NCBI GenBank assembly: GCA_964439835.1
Contig: CAYTPQ010000014.1
Location: 4,120 to 68,119 of the forward strand
Direction of reading: 5' to 3'
Source of the DNA: JAGNLM01 sp964439835
GTDB lineage: Bacteria > Pseudomonadota > Gammaproteobacteria > JAABTG01
Length of the DNA stretch: 64,000 nt
Positions 50,723-59,296 of the stretch are shown here, one piece after another (position 1 is the first letter of the stretch; each line of letters begins with the position of its first letter). The translations under genes and the position numbers were made by a program. The notes beneath the pieces are model-generated. The model did no database searches. It saw only the letters and a program-made list of their open reading frames with translations, and was not told the origin of the DNA.

Positions 50723-52516
50723 ATGCCCCTAGCCCTGGACCAAGCCCTCGCGCGCTGCTCACCGCCGCTCCTCGCCGTCTTCGTCGTCGCGGGCTGCGCT
50801 GCCCTCGGGTCGACCCAGGCCCCGGGGTCCGAAGCCGTACCGGCGCCAGCCGCACCGTCCCAGGAAGTCACCGCCCCGGCGGAGACGGCGCTGACACCGG
50901 CACCAACCCCCCCCGCCGCGCGAAGCCATACCCCCATCGACCAGAGTCCGGTGTACCGGCTGCTCGTGGCGGAGATGGCCGGCCACCGGGGCCAGCTGGA
51001 TCTGTCGGTCTCCACCTACCTCGCCATCGCCCGGGAGACTCGGGACCCGCGGGTGGTGGAGCGGGCCGTCCGCGTCGCCGCGTTCGCGCAGAACGAGAAG
51101 GCCGCACTGGAGGCCGCCCGCCTCTGGGCGGAGCTCGCACCGGAGAATCACGAGGCGCACCGGATCCTGGCCGGACTGTACCTGCGGGCCGGTCGTCTGG
51201 ACGAGGCGGTCGTGGAGATGCGGGCGCTGTTCGCCGGGCTGAAGACCACCCCTAGCCAGACCTACTCGCTGCTGGTGGAGATGCTGGCGCGCGAGCGCGA
51301 CCAGGACCTGGCCTTCGCGGCCATGGAGCGCTTCGTCGCCGGGCAGGACGCAGATCCCCTGGCCCAGTCCGCCCTCGCCAGCCTGGCGGCCCGGCGGGGG
51401 GCCCTCGACCGCGCCGCGGCCATCCTGCAGAAGCTGCTGCAGACCAGCCCCGACGACCCGACCGCTATCCTGCTGTACGCCCAGGTCCTGCAGAGCCAGG
51501 GCAAGGCGGCGGATGCCGTCGATTTCCTGTCTTCGGCCTTATCCCGGCGCCCGGACGACGCCGGCCTGCGGGTCGCCTACGGCCGCCTGCTCGTCGCCGC
51601 GAAGCGTTACGACGAGGCGGTCGCGGAGTTCCAGCGGGTAGTCGACCGCAGCCCCGAGAACGGCGAGGCGCGCTACGCCCTCGCGCTGCTGCTGCTCCAG
51701 ACCGAGCGCCTCGACGAGGCCGAGCAACAGCTGCGGGCACTCGCGAGCCGCAACGTCCGCCAGACCAGCGCGCGCTTCTACCTCGGGCAGGTCGCGGAGA
51801 CCCGGGGGCGCCTGGACGAGGCGATCAGCTGGTATCGCCAGGTCGACCAGGGCGAGCACTTCGTCGACGCCCAGGTGCGCCTGGGGGTCCTCCTCGCCCG
51901 CCAGGGCCGTATGGAGCAGGCCCGCGAGCAGCTGCAGAGCGTGGAGACCTCGAACGCCCGGGAACGGGTGCGGCTCTACCTGGTGGAAGCCGAGCTGCTC
52001 ACCGACGCCGGCCGGCTGCAGGACGCGATGGGGGTGCACAACCTGGCGCTGGAAGAGTTTCCCGACGACGCCGACCTGCTCTACGCCCGGGCGATGGTCG
52101 CCGAGAAGATGGACCGCCTGGACCTGCTGGAGGCCGACCTGCGCGCCATCCTGTCCCGCGACCCGAGCCACGTGCAGGCGCTGAACGCCCTCGGCTACAC
52201 CCTGGCCGACCGTACCGACCGCTACGCCGAGGCCTACGAGCTGATCTCGAAGGCCCTCGCCCAGCGCCCCGACGACTACTACATCCTGGACAGCATGGGC
52301 TGGGTGCTCTACCGCCTGGGGCGGCCCGCCGAGGGGATCGAGTACCTGAGGCGCGCGGCGGCCCAGAGCGAGGATGCGGAGGTCGCGGCCCACCTCGGCG
52401 AGGTCCTCTGGGTCCTCGGCCAGGAGGCGGAGGCGCGCCAGGTCTGGGAGGCGGCGCTCCAGCGCGACCCGGGCAACAAGCGCATCCTGGAGGCGATGCG
52501 CCGGCTCGCGCCGTGA
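50723..52516 (+). CDS. TPR-repeat lipoprotein
   Basis: A 597-residue outer-envelope lipoprotein: signal peptide ending in a VAGC lipobox (lipidated Cys25), a Pro/Ala-rich spacer of ~45 residues, then tetratricopeptide repeats to the C-terminus (for example AYGRLLVAAKRYDEAVAEFQ and LEEFPDDADLLYARAMVAEK). Proteins of this type commonly lie between hemA and lolB in gammaproteobacteria and are presumed to scaffold envelope assembly; no enzymatic motif is visible. The stop overlaps the lolB start. Confidence 0.85.
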   Translation: MPLALDQALARCSPPLLAVFVVAGCAALGSTQAPGSEAVPAPAAPSQEVTAPAETALTPAPTPPAARSHTPIDQSPVYRLLVAEMAGHRGQLDLSVSTYLAIARETRDPRVVERAVRVAAFAQNEKAALEAARLWAELAPENHEAHRILAGLYLRAGRLDEAVVEMRALFAGLKTTPSQTYSLLVEMLARERDQDLAFAAMERFVAGQDADPLAQSALASLAARRGALDRAAAILQKLLQTSPDDPTAILLYAQVLQSQGKAADAVDFLSSALSRRPDDAGLRVAYGRLLVAAKRYDEAVAEFQRVVDRSPENGEARYALALLLLQTERLDEAEQQLRALASRNVRQTSARFYLGQVAETRGRLDEAISWYRQVDQGEHFVDAQVRLGVLLARQGRMEQAREQLQSVETSNARERVRLYLVEAELLTDAGRLQDAMGVHNLALEEFPDDADLLYARAMVAEKMDRLDLLEADLRAILSRDPSHVQALNALGYTLADRTDRYAEAYELISKALAQRPDDYYILDSMGWVLYRLGRPAEGIEYLRRAAAQSEDAEVAAHLGEVLWVLGQEAEARQVWEAALQRDPGNKRILEAMRRLAP

Positions 52517-53145
52517 ACCTCCCGCGCCGCGGCCGGTTGGTAGGCCGTCTTCTCGCGCTGGTGGGCGTAGCGCTGGCGCTCTCCGCCTGCGCCCCCCTGT
52601 TAATGACCGCCGACGAGCAAGCGGCGCGCACCGCCATCGACGCCCGCCGTGCGGCGCTCGAGCCGTTCCCCGACTGGCAGGCGGTCGGCCGGCTCTCGGT
52701 CCAGTCGGGTGAGCAGGCCTGGCACGCGAGCCTGGTGTGGCGCCAAGAGGCCGACGGCTACCGGATCCGCCTGCTCGGCCCCCTCGGCCAGGGCGGGGTC
52801 GAGATCGCCGGCGGGCCCGAGGAGGTAACCCTGCGGACGGGCACGGGCGAGTCGTACACAGCGGCCAACCCCGAGACGCTGTTGCGGGAGCGCCTGGGCT
52901 GGTGGGCGCCGCTCCGCGGCCTGCGCTTCTGGCTGCTCGGGCTGGACGACCCCGACGCCGGGCGGGCCCGTGCCCAGCTCGACGTGGACGGCCACCCCGC
53001 CACCCTTTATCAGGACGGCTGGGACGTGCGTTACCTCGGCTACCTCCCCGGCGAGCCCGTCCCGCTGCCGTCCCGGGTGGAGTTCGAGCGCGGTGACCTG
53101 CGCGCCAAGGTGGTCGTCAGCCGCTGGGAACTGGGCGCGCGGTGA
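52513..53145 (+). CDS. lolB: outer-membrane lipoprotein LolB
   Basis: LolB receives lipoproteins from the carrier LolA and inserts them in the outer membrane. The 210-residue precursor has a lipobox LSAC (Cys26) and the LolB-type beta-barrel start WQAVGRLSVQSGEQAWHASL, then GYRIRLLGPLGQGGVEI. The GTG at 52513 overlaps the TPR lipoprotein stop as GTGA, and its own end overlaps ispE in the same way. Confidence 0.93.
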   Translation: MNLPRRGRLVGRLLALVGVALALSACAPLLMTADEQAARTAIDARRAALEPFPDWQAVGRLSVQSGEQAWHASLVWRQEADGYRIRLLGPLGQGGVEIAGGPEEVTLRTGTGESYTAANPETLLRERLGWWAPLRGLRFWLLGLDDPDAGRARAQLDVDGHPATLYQDGWDVRYLGYLPGEPVPLPSRVEFERGDLRAKVVVSRWELGAR

Positions 53146-54029
53146 CGACGCCGGCCTTCTGGCCGGCGCCGGCCAAGCTCAATCTCTTTCTGCGCGTCAC
53201 CGGGCGGCGCCCGGACGGCTACCACTCCCTGCAGACGGTGTTCCAGTTCGTGGACCTCTGCGACGAGCTGGCCTTCCGGGTGCGCGAGGACGGCGAGGTG
53301 CACCGGCTCTCCGACCTCTCCGGCGTCCCGGCGGAGCGGGACCTGGTGGTCCGTGCCGCACGCCTGTTGCAGGCCGAGACGGGGAGGCGGCTCGGGGTCG
53401 ACGTGACCGTGCGCAAGCGGGTCCCGGCCGGTGGCGGGCTCGGTGGGGGCAGCTCGGACGCGGCGACGACCCTGGTGGCGCTCGACCGGCTCTGGGGGCT
53501 CGGGCTCGGCGAGGACCGGCTGGCGGCCCTCGGTCTGCGGCTCGGGGCCGACGTGCCCGTGTTCGTGCGCGGCCGTGCCGCGTGGGCCGAGGGCGTCGGC
53601 GAGGTGCTCGAGCCGGTGGTCCTGGACGAGCCCTGGTATCTGATCGTGGACCCGGGCTGCGCCGTCTCCACGGCGGCGGTCTTCTCCGACCCGCAATTGA
53701 CACGCGACAGCCCGGTTCTGAGAATACGCAGTCTTTTTCGCGATGGCGGCGGCGGACGGCCCGTGGCCACCGTCACGGGCTTGCTCGCGGGGGCGGGCAA
53801 CGACTGCCAGGCCCTGGTGCGCCGGCGCTACCCGCCGGTCGACCAGGCGCTGCGCTGGCTGGAGACGCGAACAGTGGCCCGGATGACCGGCACCGGGGGT
53901 TGCGTTTTCGGTGTGCCGGCGAGCGAGGGGGAGGCGCGGTCGCTCGCCGCGGCGCTGCCGTCGCCCTGGCGCGGCTTCGTGGCCAGGGGGTTGAACGTCT
54001 CCCCCCTGCTCACGGCCGGGGCCGCGTGA
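53142..54029 (+). CDS. ispE: 4-diphosphocytidyl-2-C-methyl-D-erythritol kinase
   Basis: Phosphorylates the CDP-methylerythritol intermediate of the non-mevalonate isoprenoid pathway. The 295-residue GHMP kinase has the ATP-binding loop VPAGGGLGGGSSDAATTL, the substrate region PAPAKLNLFLRVTGRRPDGY (Lys12 is the usual catalytic helper), and a C-terminal TGTGGCVFGV. The GTG at 53142 overlaps lolB. ispE-tRNA-Gln-prs is a widely conserved order. Confidence 0.95.
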   Translation: MTTPAFWPAPAKLNLFLRVTGRRPDGYHSLQTVFQFVDLCDELAFRVREDGEVHRLSDLSGVPAERDLVVRAARLLQAETGRRLGVDVTVRKRVPAGGGLGGGSSDAATTLVALDRLWGLGLGEDRLAALGLRLGADVPVFVRGRAAWAEGVGEVLEPVVLDEPWYLIVDPGCAVSTAAVFSDPQLTRDSPVLRIRSLFRDGGGGRPVATVTGLLAGAGNDCQALVRRRYPPVDQALRWLETRTVARMTGTGGCVFGVPASEGEARSLAAALPSPWRGFVARGLNVSPLLTAGAA

Positions 54030-54038
54030 GTCGACTGA

Positions 54039-54110
54039 TGGGGCGTGGCCAAGTGGTAAGGCACCGGATTTTGGTTCCGGCACTCCCAGGTTCGAATCCT
54101 GGCGCCCCAG
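54039..54110 (+). tRNA. tRNA-Gln (TTG)
   Basis: A 72-base tRNA with acceptor stem TGGGGCG/CGCCCCA (54039-54045 and 54103-54109) and discriminator G. The anticodon stem CCGGA/TCCGG encloses TTTTGGT with anticodon TTG at 54071-54073. CCA is not encoded; the next bases are CTC. It sits 9 bases after ispE. Confidence 0.96.
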
Positions 54111-54143
54111 CTCTTCTCGGCACTGCCTCCATGGGGGGAGATT

Positions 54144-55103
54144 GTGGCTGACGGCAGCGGGATGGTGGTCTTCACGGGGAACTCCAACCGCCCCCTGGCG
54201 GAGGCGATCGTCCGTCACCTGAATCTGTCGCTGGGCAAGGCGATCGTCGGGACCTTCAGCGACGGCGAGGTAATGGTGGAGATCATGGAGAACGTCCGGG
54301 GTAAGGACGTCTTCGTGGTCCAGTCCACCTGCGCGCCCACCAACGACAACCTGATGGAGGGGCTGGTCATGGTGGACGCGCTCCGGCGGGCCTCGGCCCG
54401 GCGGATCACGGCCGTGTTCCCCTACTTCGGGTACGCCCGCCAGGACCGCCGCCCGCGCTCGGCCCGGGTACCCATCACCGCCAAGGTAGTGGCCGAGATG
54501 GTGGGTGTCGTCGGTACCGACCGGGTGCTGACCGTCGACCTGCACGCCGACCAGGTCCAGGGGTTCTTCGGCGTGCCGGTGGACAACGTCTACGCCTCGC
54601 CGGTGCTGCTGGGCGACGTCTGGCGCCGCCACATGTCGAAGCAGCTGCTGGTGGTGTCGCCCGACGTCGGCGGGGTGGTCCGGGCCCGGGCGCTCGCGAA
54701 GCGGCTCGACGACGCCGAGCTGGCGATCATCGACAAGCGCCGCCCGCGCCCGAACGAGGCGCGCGTCATGCACGTGATCGGCGACGTCGAGGACCGCGAC
54801 TGCGTGATCATCGACGACCTGGTGGACACCGCCGGGACCCTCAAGGAGGCCGCCAAGGCCCTGAAAGAGGCCGGCGCGCGCAAGGTCGTGGCGTACTGCA
54901 CCCACCCCGTGCTCTCGGGCCCGGCGGTGGAGAACATCGAGGGTTCGGTGCTGGACGAGCTGGTGGTGACGGACACCATCCCGCTGCGACCCGAGGCCGA
55001 GCGCTGCCCGAGGATCCGGCAGCTCAGCATCGCCGAGCTGCTGGCGGAGAGCATGCGGCGGATCAGCACCGAGGAGTCGCTGAGCTCGCTGTTCGTCGAT
55101 TAG
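54144..55103 (+). CDS. prs: ribose-phosphate pyrophosphokinase
   Basis: Makes phosphoribosyl pyrophosphate for nucleotides, histidine and tryptophan. The 319 residues are near E. coli Prs (315). The PRPP signature RVLTVDLHADQVQGFFGVP and the C-terminal binding loop CVIIDDLVDTAGTLKEAA are complete. The start is a GTG at 54144 with a GGGGGGAG ribosome-binding site. tRNA-Gln lies 33 bases upstream, probably on the same transcript. Confidence 0.97.
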   Translation: MADGSGMVVFTGNSNRPLAEAIVRHLNLSLGKAIVGTFSDGEVMVEIMENVRGKDVFVVQSTCAPTNDNLMEGLVMVDALRRASARRITAVFPYFGYARQDRRPRSARVPITAKVVAEMVGVVGTDRVLTVDLHADQVQGFFGVPVDNVYASPVLLGDVWRRHMSKQLLVVSPDVGGVVRARALAKRLDDAELAIIDKRRPRPNEARVMHVIGDVEDRDCVIIDDLVDTAGTLKEAAKALKEAGARKVVAYCTHPVLSGPAVENIEGSVLDELVVTDTIPLRPEAERCPRIRQLSIAELLAESMRRISTEESLSSLFVD

Positions 55104-55172
55104 CGCTGCCCTGGTCGCGGGGTAGCGGAAAGGCCGTCGCGAGACGGCGTGCAGTGGCAACGGAGAGGAAGC

Positions 55173-55796
55173 ATGAACGATTTCGAGCTGAACGCCGAGC
55201 GCCGGGCCGACGTGGGGAAAGGTGCGAGCCGCCGCCTGCGTCGGGCCGGAAAGGTCCCGGCCATCGTCTACGGCGGGGACCAGGATCCGATGCCGGTCAC
55301 CCTGGTCCAGAATGAGCTGAACCGCAGGCTGGAGCACGAGGCCTTCTACTCCCACGTGCTCACCCTCAAGCTCGGCGAGGCCAGCGAGAGCGTGGTGCTG
55401 AAGGACATCCACCGGCACCCCTTCAAGCGCCAGATCCTGCACGTCGACCTGCAGCGGGTCAGTGCCGACCGTCAGCTGCACATGCACGTGCCGCTGCACT
55501 TCATCAACGAGGACGCCTGCGTCGGGCGCCGGGCCGGTGGCACCATCCACCACCTGGCCACCGAGGTCGAGGTAGGCTGCCTGCCGAAGGACCTGCCGGA
55601 GTTCATTACCGTCGACCTGGCGAACGTACAGCTTGGCCAGGGCGTCCACCTCTCCGAGCTGGTGCTGCCGGCGGGGGTCGAGCTCGCGCACCCGGTGACC
55701 CCCGAGACCGACCGGCCGGTGGTCACGGTCGCGCGCGCTCACGGCGGCGAGGAGGGGCCCACCGGCGAGGGGGCTCCCACCACACCGACCGCCTAG
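55173..55796 (+). CDS. rplY: 50S ribosomal protein L25 (CTC/general stress form)
   Basis: Binds 5S rRNA in the large subunit. The 207-residue form has the N-terminal L25 domain (FELNAERRADVGKGASRRLR, then GKVPAIVYGG) and the C-terminal TL5/CTC beta domain (residues ~95-185), which E. coli L25 lacks. The ATG at 55173 has GGAGAGGAAG upstream, preferred to an earlier frame opening. It lies between prs and pth as in many gammaproteobacteria. The last 20 residues are Gly/Thr/Pro-rich. Confidence 0.95.
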   Translation: MNDFELNAERRADVGKGASRRLRRAGKVPAIVYGGDQDPMPVTLVQNELNRRLEHEAFYSHVLTLKLGEASESVVLKDIHRHPFKRQILHVDLQRVSADRQLHMHVPLHFINEDACVGRRAGGTIHHLATEVEVGCLPKDLPEFITVDLANVQLGQGVHLSELVLPAGVELAHPVTPETDRPVVTVARAHGGEEGPTGEGAPTTPTA

Positions 55797-55817
55797 CGGC
55801 AGGGGCGGCCGGCCGGC

Positions 55818-56450
55818 GTGGCTGCGGCCGTCGCCCTGGTGGCGGGGCTCGGGAACCCCGGGCCCCGCTACGCGGATACCCGGCACAATGCCGGGTTCTG
55901 GCTCCTGGACCGGCTGGCCGCGGGCCGCGGTCTGGTGTTCCGGCGTGCCGCGAAGTTCCTGGGGGACCTGGCGGAGGCCGACTTCGACGGCCGGGTCTGG
56001 CTGTTGAAGCCCGAGACCTTCATGAACCGCAGCGGCCAGTCGGTCGGGGCGTTGGCCGCTTTCTACCGGATCCCGCCGGAGCAGGTCCTGGTGGTCCACG
56101 ACGATCTGGATCTGCCGCCCGGGACGGTGCGGCTCAAGCGCGGCGGCGGGCACGGGGGTCACAACGGGCTCCGGGACATCCTGGCCTGCCTCGGCAGCCC
56201 CGATTTCCTGCGCCTGCGGGTCGGCGTCGGCCACCCCGGACCGGGGGGCGACGTGGTGAGCTACGTCCTCAACCGTCCGCTGGCCGAGGAGGCGCGTCTC
56301 ATTGACGACTCGATCGGTCGGGCCCTGGAGCTGTTCCCTCGGCTCCTGTCGGGTGAGGTGGACCGGGTGATGAACCTGCTCAACGCGAAGCCGCGCAAGC
56401 CGGCGGAGGCGGCCGCGAACGACGGTTCGCGGCGGGATGAGGAGCGGTGA
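55818..56450 (+). CDS. pth: peptidyl-tRNA hydrolase
   Basis: Recycles tRNA from prematurely released peptidyl-tRNA. The 210-residue enzyme has the catalytic His23 in GLGNPGPRYADTRHNAGFW, FMNRSGQSVGAL, and HDDLDLPPGTVRLKRGGG. The GTG at 55818 follows rplY by 21 bases. A REP-like hairpin starts 5 bases after the stop. Confidence 0.95.
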   Translation: MAAAVALVAGLGNPGPRYADTRHNAGFWLLDRLAAGRGLVFRRAAKFLGDLAEADFDGRVWLLKPETFMNRSGQSVGALAAFYRIPPEQVLVVHDDLDLPPGTVRLKRGGGHGGHNGLRDILACLGSPDFLRLRVGVGHPGPGGDVVSYVLNRPLAEEARLIDDSIGRALELFPRLLSGEVDRVMNLLNAKPRKPAEAAANDGSRRDEER

Positions 56451-56455
56451 CGCGC

Positions 56456-56544
56456 GGAGAAGGGGTCGGAGTCATTTTCGCACGAGCACGGGCACAGGCA
56501 CGTCGTCCTGGCGAGACAGCGAAAATGACTCCGACCCCTTCTCC
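56456..56544. repeat. REP-like long hairpin, GGGGTCGGAGTC type
   Basis: A perfect 25-base inverted repeat (56456-56480 and 56520-56544) with GGAGAAGGGGTCGGAGTC at the left, enclosing 39 bases. It fills the 121-base gap between pth and ychF. The core matches the GGGGTCAGACTCC hairpin at 6623 at most positions. Confidence 0.85.
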
Positions 56545-56571
56545 CTGACGGGCGACTGAGGTCAAGCAACC

Positions 56572-57663
56572 ATGGGTTTTCGCTGCGGCATCGTCGGGCT
56601 TCCCAACGTCGGCAAGTCGACGCTCTTCAACGCGCTGACCGCCAACCAGATCCCGGCCGAGAACTACCCCTTCTGCACCATCGACCCGAACGTCGGCGTG
56701 GTACCGATGCCCGACGCCCGGCTGGACGCCCTGGCGGCCATCGTCAAGCCGCAGAAGGTCATCGCGACCACCATGGAGTTCGTCGACATCGCCGGGCTGG
56801 TGGCCGGGGCCTCCAAGGGCGAAGGGCTCGGCAACAAGTTCCTGGCCAACATCCGCGAGACCCAGGCCATCGCCCACGTGGTCCGGTGCTTCGAGGACCC
56901 GGACGTGGTCCACGTGGCCGGCAAGATCGACCCGCTCGGCGACATCGAGGTGATCGACACGGAGCTGGAGCTCGCCGACCTGGATACGGTCGAGCGGGCG
57001 CTGCAGAAGGCGGTCAAGGCCTCCAAGGCCGGCGACAAGGAGTCGCTGGCCCAGAAGGCGCTGCTCGAGCGGGTACTCGAGCACCTGGGCGCAGGCCGGC
57101 CGGTGCGCTCGCTCGCGCTCACCCGCGAGGAGGCCGAGGTGCTCCGGCCGCTGTTCCTGCTGACCCAGAAGCCGACGCTCTACATCGCCAACGTCGCCGA
57201 GGACGGCTTCCACGACAACCCCTACCTGGACGCCGTCGTCCGGCGGGCCGAGGCCGAGGGCTCCGGGGTCGTGCCGGTGTGCGCCAAGATCGAGGCCGAG
57301 CTGGCCCAGCTCGCCCCCGAGGACCAGAAGGAGTTCCTGGCCGAGCTCGGCCTCGAGGAGCCCGGGCTCAACCGGGTCATCCGCGCCGGCTACCGGCTCC
57401 TGCACCTGCAGACCTTCTTCACCGCCGGCCCCAAGGAGGTGCGCGCCTGGACCATCCCGGTCGGCGCCACCGCGCCCCAGGCCGCCGGCAAGATCCACAC
57501 CGACTTCGAGCGCGGCTTCATCCGCGCCGAGGTCATCGCCTACGACGACTACATCCGCTACCGGGGCGAGCAGGGCGCGAAGGAGGCCGGCCGCCTGCGC
57601 CTGGAGGGCAAGGAATACATCGTCGCCGACGGCGACGTGGTCCACTTCCGGTTCAACGTCTGA
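56572..57663 (+). CDS. ychF: ribosome-binding ATPase YchF
   Basis: An Obg-family P-loop protein that hydrolyses ATP in preference to GTP and associates with ribosomes. The 363 residues match E. coli YchF. Walker A is GLPNVGKST (9-17), followed by DIAGLVAGASKGEGLGNKFL, a coiled-coil arm, and a C-terminal TGS domain (RAWTIPVGATAPQAAGKIH). The start ATG at 56572 is 28 bases after the REP hairpin. Confidence 0.97.
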   Translation: MGFRCGIVGLPNVGKSTLFNALTANQIPAENYPFCTIDPNVGVVPMPDARLDALAAIVKPQKVIATTMEFVDIAGLVAGASKGEGLGNKFLANIRETQAIAHVVRCFEDPDVVHVAGKIDPLGDIEVIDTELELADLDTVERALQKAVKASKAGDKESLAQKALLERVLEHLGAGRPVRSLALTREEAEVLRPLFLLTQKPTLYIANVAEDGFHDNPYLDAVVRRAEAEGSGVVPVCAKIEAELAQLAPEDQKEFLAELGLEEPGLNRVIRAGYRLLHLQTFFTAGPKEVRAWTIPVGATAPQAAGKIHTDFERGFIRAEVIAYDDYIRYRGEQGAKEAGRLRLEGKEYIVADGDVVHFRFNV

Positions 57664-57683
57664 GGAAGCCCCGAGCCCCCCAG

Positions 57684-57713
57684 TCGTCATCCCGGCGCGA
57701 GCCGGAATCCAGT
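57684..57713. repeat. CGTCATTCCGG-family repeat, copy 4
   Basis: CGTCATCCCGGCGCGAGCCG continuing GAATCCAG, a short hairpin (CCGGC/GCCGG) 20 bases after ychF. It lacks the GTCAGGGA leader seen in copies 1 and 2. Confidence 0.65.
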
Positions 57714-57857
57714 CCAGGCATCGACCTGCCCCCCTTTGGGAGGCGCGCCCCCGCGCCGACGGCCCCGCGGCTCGCGCCCGGCATGAGCCGACGTCAGGCG
57801 CCAGCCCCGGCTTGCCCGTCCGAGGGCTTTTCCGATATCTTTCCGCTCCTTCACCGA

Positions 57858-57934
57858 GGCTACGTAGCTCAGCCGGTTAGAGCGCGGCACTCATAATGCT
57901 GAGGTCGGTGGTTCGATCCCACCCGTAGCCACCA
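57858..57934 (+). tRNA. tRNA-Met (CAT, elongator type)
   Basis: A 77-base tRNA nearly identical in layout to E. coli elongator tRNA-Met: acceptor GGCTACG/CGTAGCC (57858-57864 and 57924-57930), discriminator A and encoded CCA. Anticodon CAT is at 57892-57894 in loop CTCATAA. A tyrosine integrase gene ends 10 bases downstream, marking it as the integration target. Confidence 0.97.
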
Positions 57935-57938
57935 GCCC
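57911..57938. other. presumed attachment site (attL) in the tRNA-Met 3' end
   Basis: The T-arm and acceptor end (GTTCGATCCCACCCGTAGCC and onward) lie next to the integrase gene. Tyrosine integrases commonly use this part of a tRNA, and the tRNA itself is intact. The other att copy would be at the far end of the element, outside the window, so the exact core cannot be fixed here. Confidence 0.4.
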
Positions 57939-57944
57939 AATCAG

Positions 57945-59027
57945 CTAGTTACGCGCTTCCTCCCGCCCGGTGCCCGGGCCACTGTGACCGGATTGTGACT
58001 GGACCTGGTCGAGCACCGCGACCGCGGCGCGCACGTTCTCGGGCGCGAGGTGGGCGTAGCGCTCGGTCATGGTGACGCTGGCGTGGCCGAGGAGGTCGCG
58101 GACCTCGGCGAGGGCGACGCCGGCGCTGACCAGCCAGGCGGCACAGGTGTGCCGCAGGTCGTGGATGCGGAAGTCCTCGATCCCGGCGCGGGCGCAGGCG
58201 CCGGCGAAGCCCTTCTTGAGCTCGCCGAGGCGCTTGCCGTTCCTGGCGCAGAAGACCCAGGGCGAGTCCGGGCAGTGGGTGGCCCGGAAGCGGGCCCGGT
58301 TGAGCAGCGCCTGACGGGCCGCCTGGTTGAGCGGGATCGAGCGCCGCCGGCCGGTCTTGGTGTGCATCCCCTCCAGGTAGAAGAGGTTGGCCCGCAGGTC
58401 GACCCGGCTCCACTCGAGTCCGAGCAGCTCGTTGCGCCGGCAGCCGGTGTTGAGCGCCAGCCGGATGAAGTCCGGCAGGTGGGGTGAGCGCGGCTCGGTG
58501 GCGGCGGCCGCAATCAGGCGGTTGGCCTCCTCGCGGGTGAGCCAGCGCACCCGCCCCTCGCCCTCGCGGAGCTTGCGCCCCGGCACCGGGTTCGGCACGT
58601 CCCACTCCCACTGGCGACGGGCGTAATTGAGCGCCGCGGAGAGCAGCGCGAGCTCGCGGTTGATGGTGCCCGGCTTGGCGCCGTGGCCCCGGCGCCGGTC
58701 GATGTAGCTGCGCACGTCGGCGGCCCGCAGGCTGTCCAGGGTGCGGCCCGCGAAGTGCGGACGGAGCCGCTTGACCAGCCAGCGGTCCCGGTCGGCGCTG
58801 CGCTTCTCGGCCTGGGTCGCCTGCAGGTAGGCCACCATCAGCTCCTCGAAGGTGCGGGTCGGCTCCGCGTCCCACTGGCGGACGCGGTAGGCCTCCAGCT
58901 TCCACTTGGCCTCTAGGGCCTCGGCGTCCTTGCGGTCGGTCGTCCCAGTAGAGCGTCTAACTCTCTGACCGTCCGGGCCGATGAACGATACCCACCAGTG
59001 GGGGGTGCCTTTGCGGCGGTATGGCAT
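57945..59027 (-). CDS. tyrosine-type site-specific integrase
   Basis: A 360-residue phage-type integrase. An N-terminal arm-binding segment (YRRKGTPHWWVSFIGPDGQR) and SAM-like core-binding domain precede the catalytic domain, with Arg197 (NTGCRRNELLGLEW), His289-x-x-Arg292 (IHDLRHTC) and the nucleophile Tyr324 (TERYAHL) all present, so it should be active. AGGAGG lies 9 bases before the ATG at 59027. It is the last gene of a minus-strand operon, adjacent to tRNA-Met, and overlaps the excisionase-like gene by 115 bases. Confidence 0.95.
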   Translation of the reverse strand: MPYRRKGTPHWWVSFIGPDGQRVRRSTGTTDRKDAEALEAKWKLEAYRVRQWDAEPTRTFEELMVAYLQATQAEKRSADRDRWLVKRLRPHFAGRTLDSLRAADVRSYIDRRRGHGAKPGTINRELALLSAALNYARRQWEWDVPNPVPGRKLREGEGRVRWLTREEANRLIAAAATEPRSPHLPDFIRLALNTGCRRNELLGLEWSRVDLRANLFYLEGMHTKTGRRRSIPLNQAARQALLNRARFRATHCPDSPWVFCARNGKRLGELKKGFAGACARAGIEDFRIHDLRHTCAAWLVSAGVALAEVRDLLGHASVTMTERYAHLAPENVRAAVAVLDQVQSQSGHSGPGTGREEARN

Positions 59028-59296
59028 GTGCGTGGTCCTCCTGAGAGACGCACATCCGGCCCCGCGCACACTCGATTATGCGAGGGGCTCATCTTGGCCG
59101 CCAGCCAGGCGCGCACGGCGGCCGAGGGGATGCGCACCGCGCGCCGCACCCCGACCGTCGGCAGCTCGCCGGCGCTGACGAGCCGGCGCACGGTGCGCAC
59201 CGACACCCCGCCGAGCTGGCGGGCGGTCTCGGTGAGGCTCCACAGGAGCGGCTCACCCGCGTCGCAGGCGCTCGGGGTCTCAGAAGGGGATGTCAT
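58913..59296 (-). CDS. excisionase-like helix-turn-helix protein
   Basis: A 127-residue protein whose residues ~15-65 form a MerR-like (HTH_17) winged helix: LLWSLTETARQLGGVSVRTV, followed by RRLVSAGELP and RRAVRIPSAAVRAWLAAK. Such proteins act as excisionases or directionality factors beside integrases. The second half is unlike the family and overlaps the integrase gene in another frame, so the true product may be shorter in function if not in length. Start: ATG at 59296, just inside the end of the preceding gene. Confidence 0.78.
   Translation of the reverse strand: MTSPSETPSACDAGEPLLWSLTETARQLGGVSVRTVRRLVSAGELPTVGVRRAVRIPSAAVRAWLAAKMSPSHNRVCAGPDVRLSGGPRTCHTAAKAPPTGGYRSSARTVRELDALLGRPTARTPRP

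Noticed and set aside
53040..56234. A long minus-strand open frame opposite ispE, prs, rplY and pth
   Set aside because: It lies across four well-supported plus-strand genes and two gene gaps including tRNA-Gln; its protein is low-complexity and has no motif.
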